In this document: one piece after another, positions 58,895 through 64,000 of the stretch
How positions within the stretch are numbered: position 1 is the first letter of the stretch
Layout: the number at the start of each line of letters is the position of its first letter
Source of the DNA: Saccharothrix sp. NRRL B-16314
Lineage (GTDB): Bacteria; Actinomycetota; Actinomycetes; Mycobacteriales; Pseudonocardiaceae
DNA: 64,000 nt
Assembly: GCF_000716595.1 (NCBI RefSeq)
Contig: NZ_JNXC01000012.1
Span: 1 to 64,000, forward strand
Direction of reading: 5' to 3'
The notes under the pieces: generated by a model
Seen by the model: the letters and a program-made list of their open reading frames with translations, nothing else
Told to the model about the DNA's origin: nothing
Database searches by the model: none
Made by a program: the position numbers and the translations under genes

Positions 58895-58927
58895 TACTAC
58901 AACGTGTAGTGCTACGTTCTGTAGTAG
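58895..58927. promoter_or_regulatory. BlaI-type operator before the membrane protein/ccsB pair
   Basis: TACTACA-ACG-TGTAGTG (58895-58911) is an almost perfect inverted repeat, and a third half-site TGTAGTA follows at 58920-58926. This matches the TACTACA/TGTAGTA consensus of mycobacterial BlaI. It lies 36 bases upstream of the next ATG. Confidence 0.75.
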
Positions 58928-58946
58928 TCATTTCCGGAGGGTTTCG

Positions 58947-59327
58947 ATGATCCAAGTCCTGGCGACCGCGTTGACGGTCGTCGCGCTCGTCGCCGCTGCC
59001 TGGGCGCTCGGGTTGGCCGTGCTCGACCGCCCGATCACGTTGCGCACCAAGCCGACGCTGGGGCTCGCCTCCGTCGTCGTGCTGCTGGAGGTCGGGCTCC
59101 TGGCGCAGGCCGTGGCCGGCGTCGTCGCGGTGCTCGGCGCGGACCGCGCCCTGGACCGGGCCACGTTCGTCGGCTACCTGCTCGGCGCGGCGGTCGTGCT
59201 GCCGCTGGGCGCGGTGTGGTCGGTGGCCGAACGGTCCCGGTGGGGCGCCGGCGTGCTGACCGTGACCTGCCTCAGCGTGCCGGTGATGATCCTGCGGCTG
59301 AACCAGCTGTGGACCGGCCATGGGTGA
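58947..59327 (+). CDS. Four-helix membrane protein preceding ccsB
   Basis: A 126-residue protein of four hydrophobic helices (LATALTVVALVAAAWALGLA, LASVVVLLEVGLLAQAVAGV, TFVGYLLGAAVVLPLGAVWS, VLTVTCLSVPVMILRL) with short loops. It matches the small membrane proteins often found beside respiratory or cytochrome genes in actinobacteria, without a named function. CCGGAGGG precedes the ATG. Its end overlaps the ccsB start by eight bases, so the two are coupled, and a BlaI-type operator lies in front. Confidence 0.75.
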   Translation: MIQVLATALTVVALVAAAWALGLAVLDRPITLRTKPTLGLASVVVLLEVGLLAQAVAGVVAVLGADRALDRATFVGYLLGAAVVLPLGAVWSVAERSRWGAGVLTVTCLSVPVMILRLNQLWTGHG

Positions 59328-60201
59328 CCGGCTCGGTGTGCCCGCGCTGCTCAGCGACTGGCTGTTCACCAGCGCGTTCGGCGTCTACATGCTCGCCGCC
59401 CTGCTGTGCTCCGCCGAGTACGCGCTCACGCGCCACGCGGCGAACCCGCACGCCTTCGCGGTGCGGGTGGGGCGGTCCGGTGTCGCGCTGACCGTCCTGG
59501 GTGGACTGCTGCACCTGGGGTCGGCGGTGCTGCGCGGTGTCGCGACTGGCAGGGTGCCGTGGGGCAACATGTACGAGTACCTGTCCGCGGTCGGCCTGAT
59601 CGCCGTCGGCGTGTGGCTGTACCTGGTGTTCCGGCACGACATGCGCCGGATGTCGGTCTTCGTGCTGCTGCCGGTGGCGTTGCTGCTGTTCCTTGCCGGC
59701 AACCGGCTCTACGCCGAAGCCGCTCCGCTCGTGCCGGCGCTGCGCTCGTACTGGATCGTCATCCACGTCGCCGCGGCGATCATGGCCAGCGGCGTGTTCC
59801 TGCTGTCCGGTGTCGTCAGCGCGCTGCACCTGATCAGCTCGGGGGAGTTCACCCGGAAGAAGGACAAGCCGGTCCGGCGCCTGCCGCCCGCCGAGGACCT
59901 GGACCGGATCGCCTACCGGACCGGCACGGTCGGGTTCCTCACCCTGACGTTCGCCATCATCACGGGCGCGGTGTGGGCGGAGGAGGCGTGGGGCCGGTTC
60001 TGGGGCTGGGATCCGAAGGAGACGGTCGCGTTCGCGTCGTGGGTCTGCTACGCCGCCTACCTGCACGCCCGCGCGACGGCGGGCTGGCGGGGACGGCGCT
60101 CGGCGTGGATCAACGTGATCGGCCTGGTGGTCGTGCTGTTCAACCTGTTCTTCGTCAACCTCGTCGCGGTCGGCCTGCACTCGTACGCCGGAGTCGAGTG
60201 A
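59320..60201 (+). CDS. ccsB: Cytochrome c biogenesis protein CcsB/CcsA
   Basis: A 293-residue haem-handling membrane protein of system II cytochrome c maturation, with eight helices. The tryptophan-rich haem-binding segment WGRFWGWDPKETVAF is intact, and the flanking His residues lie in HLGSAV, IVIHVAAA and ALHLISSG plus the C-terminal VGLHSYAG. The partner ResB/Ccs1 and CcdA are not in this window, so this is either a second copy or a gene split from the main cluster. Probably controlled by the upstream BlaI. Confidence 0.92.
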   Translation: MGDRLGVPALLSDWLFTSAFGVYMLAALLCSAEYALTRHAANPHAFAVRVGRSGVALTVLGGLLHLGSAVLRGVATGRVPWGNMYEYLSAVGLIAVGVWLYLVFRHDMRRMSVFVLLPVALLLFLAGNRLYAEAAPLVPALRSYWIVIHVAAAIMASGVFLLSGVVSALHLISSGEFTRKKDKPVRRLPPAEDLDRIAYRTGTVGFLTLTFAIITGAVWAEEAWGRFWGWDPKETVAFASWVCYAAYLHARATAGWRGRRSAWINVIGLVVVLFNLFFVNLVAVGLHSYAGVE

Positions 60202-60227
60202 CGGGGTCGCCGGCCAACCCTGACCGT

Positions 60228-60665
60228 CTAGCCCTCCCGGTCGAGCGGACCCCAGTCGGTGCAGGCGTTGGTCTCGACCAGGTGTTCGCACTCGGACATC
60301 ACCTCGTCCGCGATCCACCCGATCGGCCGACTGCAGCGGACCAGCGGCTCGTTGTCCGGCCCGCGCCCGACCTCCTCGCCCTCCAGCACCCAGGGCCGCA
60401 CGCCCGGCCCCCGGCGTTCCCGCAGGTGGCGGTAGTCGTGCAGGCGGCGGGCCACCCACAGCCGCAACGGCCGGTCACCCCACCACGGCTCGATCGCCAG
60501 CGGGTTCGCGGACAGCCCCGGCAGCCGCCCACCGGTCAACCCGTCCCGACTGGCCCGCCCACCGTCCACGTCCGGGCCACGCGACCAGCGCACGAACAAC
60601 TCGCGCGCGGGCGCCCGCTCGTCGATCAGCGCCACGAGGTCGTCGAGGTCGGCAAAGGTGCGCAT
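60228..60665 (-). CDS. DUF6098-family protein
   Basis: A 145-residue soluble protein matching actinobacterial DUF6098: FADLDDLVALIDERAP, ELFVRWSRGPDVD, LTGGRLPGLSANPLAIEPWW, RPLRLWVARRLHDYRHLRER, GPGVRPWVLEGEEVGRGPDN, EPLV. Conserved Trp and Arg residues suggest a small compact fold of unknown role. Monocistronic and convergent with ccsB; divergent from the FAD-Rieske gene. Confidence 0.82.
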   Translation of the reverse strand: MRTFADLDDLVALIDERAPARELFVRWSRGPDVDGGRASRDGLTGGRLPGLSANPLAIEPWWGDRPLRLWVARRLHDYRHLRERRGPGVRPWVLEGEEVGRGPDNEPLVRCSRPIGWIADEVMSECEHLVETNACTDWGPLDREG

Positions 60666-60727
60666 GGGCGGGGGATAGCCCGCGAAGGGGAGGTTCGAAC
60701 GCGCACGGCCCGGGTATGAGCTAGGGC

Positions 60728-62236
60728 ATGACGGAAGCGACCACGACGGCCCGGCACTCGCTGTGGTCGGAAGCCATCCCGCACGGCCGGTTCCCGGTGC
60801 TCACCGGCGAGACGGCCGTCGATGTCGCGGTCGTCGGCGGTGGCATCACCGGGATCACCACGGCGCTGCTGCTCAAACGGGCGGGCATGCGGGTCGTGGT
60901 GGTGGAGGCGGACCGGGTCGGCAGCGGGGTGAGCGGCAACAACACGGCCAAGGTCACCGCGCTCCAGTCCACTGTGTACTCGACCATCGAGCGCAGGCAC
61001 AACGCCGAGGTGGCGGCCGACTACGCCCACGGCAACATGGCCGCCGTCGAACGGGTGGCGGCGCTGGTGTCCGAGGAACGCCTGGACTGCGACCTGCACC
61101 GGATGCCCGCGTACACGTTCGCGTTCGACGAGAGCGAGCTGGCCGCCGTCGAGGACGAGGGCACCGCCGCGATCAAGGCCGGTCTGCCGCTGTCACGGGA
61201 TCGCGGTGAGCTGATGGGCGTGCCGTTCCCGGTAGCCGGCGCGGTGCGGTTGGACGACCAGTTGGTGATCCACCCGGTGAAGTACGTGCGCGGCCTGGCC
61301 GAGGCGGTGGACGGTGACGGGTCGCGGGTCTACGAGGGCAGCCGGGTGCAGGGCGTCGAGGACGGCAGGCCGTGCCGCGTCCACACCGACCAGGGCACGG
61401 TCGTCGCCGAGCGCGTCGTGATCGCCACCCACTACCCGATCCTGGACCGCGGCCTGTACTTCCCCCGGCTGGAGTCGGTGCGGGCGTACTGCGTCGCGGC
61501 CCGCCTGAGGTCCGGCACGCCGCCGACCGGTCTCGCGATCAGCGCCGGCAGCCCGTCGTGGTCGCTGGCGCGGCACGGCGACCTGCTGATCGTCGCCGGG
61601 CGCAGCCACCCCACCGGCTCGTCCGAAGGCGACCCGTACGGCGAGCTGACCGCGTTCGCCGAACGGCACTGGGACGTCGCCGAGGTCACCCACCGCTGGT
61701 CGGCCCAGGACCCGACCGCCTACGACAACCTGCCGATGATCGGCTCCTACACGCCGGGCTCGACCACGCTGTACGGCGCGACCGGGTTCATGAAGTGGGG
61801 TCTGAGCAACGGCACCATGGCCGCCGAGCTGCTGACGGACCTCGTGGTGGGCCGGGCGAACCGGCTGACGGCGACGTTCAGCCCGCACCGGCTCACCCTG
61901 GGCGCCACGCCGAAGCTCGCCAAGCTGAACGCGAAGGTCGCCGTCGACATGGTCGGCGACCGGCTCAAGTCCGCCGAGGTCGGCTCGGTCGCGGAGGTGC
62001 CGACCGGTGCGGCGCGGGTGGTGCGGGACGGCACGGGCAAGGCGGGGGTGTACCGGGACGAGGCGGGCGTCGTGCACGGCGTGTCGTTGCGCTGCACGCA
62101 CTTGGGCTGCATGGTCCGGTTCAACGAGGCCGAGCGCAGCTGGGACTGCCCGTGCCACGGCTCGCGGTTCGACGTGGACGGTTCCGTGCTCGAAGGCCCC
62201 GCGACCAAGCCCCTGCCCCGGCGTGACCCGGCCTGA
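60728..62236 (+). CDS. FAD-dependent oxidoreductase with C-terminal Rieske domain
   Basis: A 502-residue protein. The N-terminal DAO-type FAD domain has [20 protein letters not shown] and [20 protein letters not shown], and ends near [20 protein letters not shown]. The C-terminal Rieske domain holds CTHLGC (~455) and CPCHGSRF (~473), giving the CxH...CxxH ligands of a [2Fe-2S] cluster. The family is widespread in soil bacteria with unknown electron donor. It ends in a TGATG overlap with a YbdK-type ligase gene, opening a three-gene operon. Confidence 0.92.
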   Translation: MTEATTTARHSLWSEAIPHGRFPVLTGETAVDVAVVGGGITGITTALLLKRAGMRVVVVEADRVGSGVSGNNTAKVTALQSTVYSTIERRHNAEVAADYAHGNMAAVERVAALVSEERLDCDLHRMPAYTFAFDESELAAVEDEGTAAIKAGLPLSRDRGELMGVPFPVAGAVRLDDQLVIHPVKYVRGLAEAVDGDGSRVYEGSRVQGVEDGRPCRVHTDQGTVVAERVVIATHYPILDRGLYFPRLESVRAYCVAARLRSGTPPTGLAISAGSPSWSLARHGDLLIVAGRSHPTGSSEGDPYGELTAFAERHWDVAEVTHRWSAQDPTAYDNLPMIGSYTPGSTTLYGATGFMKWGLSNGTMAAELLTDLVVGRANRLTATFSPHRLTLGATPKLAKLNAKVAVDMVGDRLKSAEVGSVAEVPTGAARVVRDGTGKAGVYRDEAGVVHGVSLRCTHLGCMVRFNEAERSWDCPCHGSRFDVDGSVLEGPATKPLPRRDPA

Positions 62237-63309
62237 TGACCGTGGGCGTCGAGGAGGAGTTCCTCCTCGTGGACCCGTCGACCCGCCGTCCGGTGGCACG
62301 CGCCGGTGACGTCCTGGCCCGCGTGCGCGGTCTGCCGCCGGGCGCGCAGGTCCACCGTGAGCTGAGCTGCGCGCAGGTGGAGTTTGCCAGCGGTGTGTGC
62401 GCGGACCTGGACGAGTTGCGCGACCAGCTGGTGACGGGCCGCCGCGTGCTGGCCGACGCCGCCCACGCCGAAGGGCTGAAGCTGATCCCGTCGGGCGCAC
62501 CGGTGCTCGCCGACCCGGACCCGAGGCTGAGCCCGGGGGAGAGGTTCGAGCGGATCGACGCGATGTACCGCGGCCAGGTGGACGACTACCAGTGCTGCGG
62601 CTGCCACGTGCACGTCGGCGTGCCGGACCGGGAGACGGCGGTCCGGGTGGTCAACCACCTGCGGCCGTGGCTGCCGACGCTGGTGGCGCTGGGCGCGAAC
62701 TCGCCGTTCGACCGGGGGAGGGACACCGGGTACGCGAGCTGGCGGCTGATCGACCAGGCGGGGTTCCCGGGTTCCGGCGTGCCGCCGTTCTTCCGCACGG
62801 CCGCCGACCACGACGTCCGCGTGGGAGAGCTGGTGGCCTGCGGCGCTCTGGTCGACGCGACCATGACGTTCTGGCTGGCCCGGCCGTCACCGCGGTACCC
62901 GACGGTCGAGGTCCGGGCCGCCGACACCGCCGCGACGGTGGACGACGCCGTGCTCCAGGCCGGTCTGACGAGAGCGCTCGTGGACACCGCACTCGCCGGG
63001 GGCGCCGCACCGGAACCGGACGACCAGGTGCTGGCGGCGGCGGTGTGGTCGGCCGCCCGCTACGGGTCGACCGGTCCGGGCGTGGACCCGCTCGCCGCGC
63101 GCCAGGTGCCCGCGGTCGAGTTGGTGGAGGCGTTGCTGGAGCACGTGTCCGACGCGCTCGGCGACGACCGCGAGCCGATCCGGGAACTGCTGCGGGGCGT
63201 TCTGGAGAACGGGACGGGCGCACAGCGGCAGCGCCGGGCCGGATCACCGGAAGCCGCGGTCGACCTGCTCGCGTGCACTGGCCGCGGAACGGGTAGTCCA
63301 CCGTCATGA
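62236..63309 (+). CDS. YbdK-type carboxylate-amine (glutamate-cysteine-like) ligase
   Basis: A 357-residue GCS2-family ATP-dependent ligase: [79 protein letters not shown] and TVEVRAADTAATVDDAV. Members join glutamate or another carboxylate to an amine; in actinobacteria the true substrate is usually unknown. Start overlaps the previous stop by one base; end overlaps the next start by four. Its coupling to redox enzymes hints at a small-molecule thiol or peptide cofactor. Confidence 0.92.
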   Translation: MTVGVEEEFLLVDPSTRRPVARAGDVLARVRGLPPGAQVHRELSCAQVEFASGVCADLDELRDQLVTGRRVLADAAHAEGLKLIPSGAPVLADPDPRLSPGERFERIDAMYRGQVDDYQCCGCHVHVGVPDRETAVRVVNHLRPWLPTLVALGANSPFDRGRDTGYASWRLIDQAGFPGSGVPPFFRTAADHDVRVGELVACGALVDATMTFWLARPSPRYPTVEVRAADTAATVDDAVLQAGLTRALVDTALAGGAAPEPDDQVLAAAVWSAARYGSTGPGVDPLAARQVPAVELVEALLEHVSDALGDDREPIRELLRGVLENGTGAQRQRRAGSPEAAVDLLACTGRGTGSPPS

Positions 63310-64000
63310 CCACTGCGGATCAGGCCGTCGACCAAGCCGTGCTGCCCACACCGCGCGGACCTCTGTCCGCCGCCGTCGTCGAAGCCCTGCGCGCCGGACC
63401 GCCGGCCGACCTGCCGACGCACGTGTCGGCCGACCCGTACGGAGAGGACCTGCAACTGGCCCTGCACCTCTGCTACGAGCTGCACTACCAGGGCTTCACG
63501 GGCGTGTCGGACGAGTGGGAGTGGAACCCGGAGCTGCTGAGGTTCCGCGCCGACCTGGAACAGCTGTTCCTCGACGCGCTGCGCTACGACGTGCCCGGCG
63601 GCACGGACGTCGGCGAGGTGCTGGACGGGCTGCTGGTCGAGCCGGTCGACGCCGTCGGCGTGAGCCACTACCTGCGCGACCAGGGGGAGTGGTGGCAGAT
63701 GCGCGAGTACCTGGCGTTGCGCTCGGTCTACCACCTCAAGGAGGCCGACCCGCACGCGTGGGTGATCCCGCGCCTGCGCGGCCGGGCCAAGGCGGCGCTG
63801 GTGGCGGTGGAGTTCGACGAGTTCGGCGGCGGTCGCGGTGACCGGATGCACTCGCAGCTGTTCGCGGACCTGCTCGTCGGCGCCGGTCTGGACGACGGCT
63901 ACCTGCGGTACCTGGAGCACGCGCCCGCCGTGATGGTGGCGACGGTCAACCTGATGTCGTTGTGCGGCCTGCACCGGTCGCTGCGCGGCTCCCTGGTGGG
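63306..64000 (+). CDS. Haem-oxygenase-like diiron (iron-containing redox) enzyme, partial
   Basis: The first 231 codons of a gene that runs off the window. The product belongs to the HDO/iron-containing redox enzyme family: a likely first metal helix LHLCYELHYQGFTG, then AALVAVEFDEFGGGRGDRMH with E...H ligands, and LRYLEHAPAVMVATVNLMSL. Related enzymes oxidise or fragment amino-acid-derived substrates with O2. The ATG overlaps the ligase stop (ATGA), so it is coupled to the ligase and the FAD-Rieske gene. The C-terminus and remaining ligand cannot be checked. Confidence 0.88.
   Translation, partial: MTTADQAVDQAVLPTPRGPLSAAVVEALRAGPPADLPTHVSADPYGEDLQLALHLCYELHYQGFTGVSDEWEWNPELLRFRADLEQLFLDALRYDVPGGTDVGEVLDGLLVEPVDAVGVSHYLRDQGEWWQMREYLALRSVYHLKEADPHAWVIPRLRGRAKAALVAVEFDEFGGGRGDRMHSQLFADLLVGAGLDDGYLRYLEHAPAVMVATVNLMSLCGLHRSLRGSLV

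Overview
The window is high-GC actinobacterial DNA. Many GTG starts, strong C/G bias at third codon positions, frequent ATGA/GTGA stop-start overlaps and the gene families present (AA10 LPMO, DasR-type regulation, BlaI/M56 pair, clade-2 catalase, DUF6098) point to a saprophytic member of the order Pseudonocardiales, perhaps near Saccharothrix or Lentzea. That assignment is an inference from gene content. Bases 1-33 are not genomic: they are a leftover Illumina Nextera adapter, so the window starts at a contig edge.

Layout. 34-5.9 kb: two cyclic-di-GMP proteins (GGDEF-EAL, and GGDEF with a degenerate HD-GYP) flanking a TenA/PqqC-fold protein, then a split-barrel flavoenzyme. 6.1-10.2 kb: a secreted beta-helix glycosidase with two discoidin domains, then a divergent MarR/WrbA redox pair sharing an operator. 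10.4-14.8 kb: a tightly coupled four-gene operon (anchored binding-protein-like protein, TelA, lipoprotein with binding-protein and VWA domains, XpaC-like membrane protein) whose joint function I cannot name; it is my best candidate for an undescribed system. 15.2-22.7 kb: a plant-polymer island with GH10 xylanase, SGNH esterase, LPMO and three tandem PL1 pectate lyases. Two sites match known cellulose/xylan operators, and a dead integrase remnant lies between. 22.9-23.4 kb: a tRNA-Cys-like gene with an odd D-arm, tRNA-Arg(ACG), and a possible 19-codon reading frame that ends in a textbook intrinsic terminator, all leftward.

23.5-45 kb is mixed: a 1091-residue alpha-helical (HEAT-like) protein, a lipoprotein, small conserved proteins, an M20 peptidase, ArsR/SRPBCC and STAS regulators, a HAD hydrolase, a PLP C-S lyase, transporters, KatE catalase, a secreted PQQ-type sugar dehydrogenase, a BASS transporter, a sphingosine-phosphate-lyase-like decarboxylase coupled to an MFS carrier, and a TetR/NmrA pair with palindromic operators. 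One dispersed repeat occurs twice, in opposite orientations, at 2.3 and 41.7 kb.

45-53 kb: a Das-like sugar ABC importer (binding protein, two permeases, GH20 hexosaminidase, GH16-CBM3), divergent from a HutC-type GntR regulator and closed by a perfect 18-bp terminator stem. No ATPase is encoded in it, which fits use of a shared MsiK-type ATPase. 53-64 kb: a VOC protein, an ABC/FtsX exporter divergent from a NarL two-component pair, BlaI and M56 genes followed by a BlaI-type operator in front of a membrane protein and ccsB, a DUF6098 gene, and a coupled operon of FAD-Rieske oxidoreductase, YbdK-type ligase and diiron redox enzyme that runs off the right edge.
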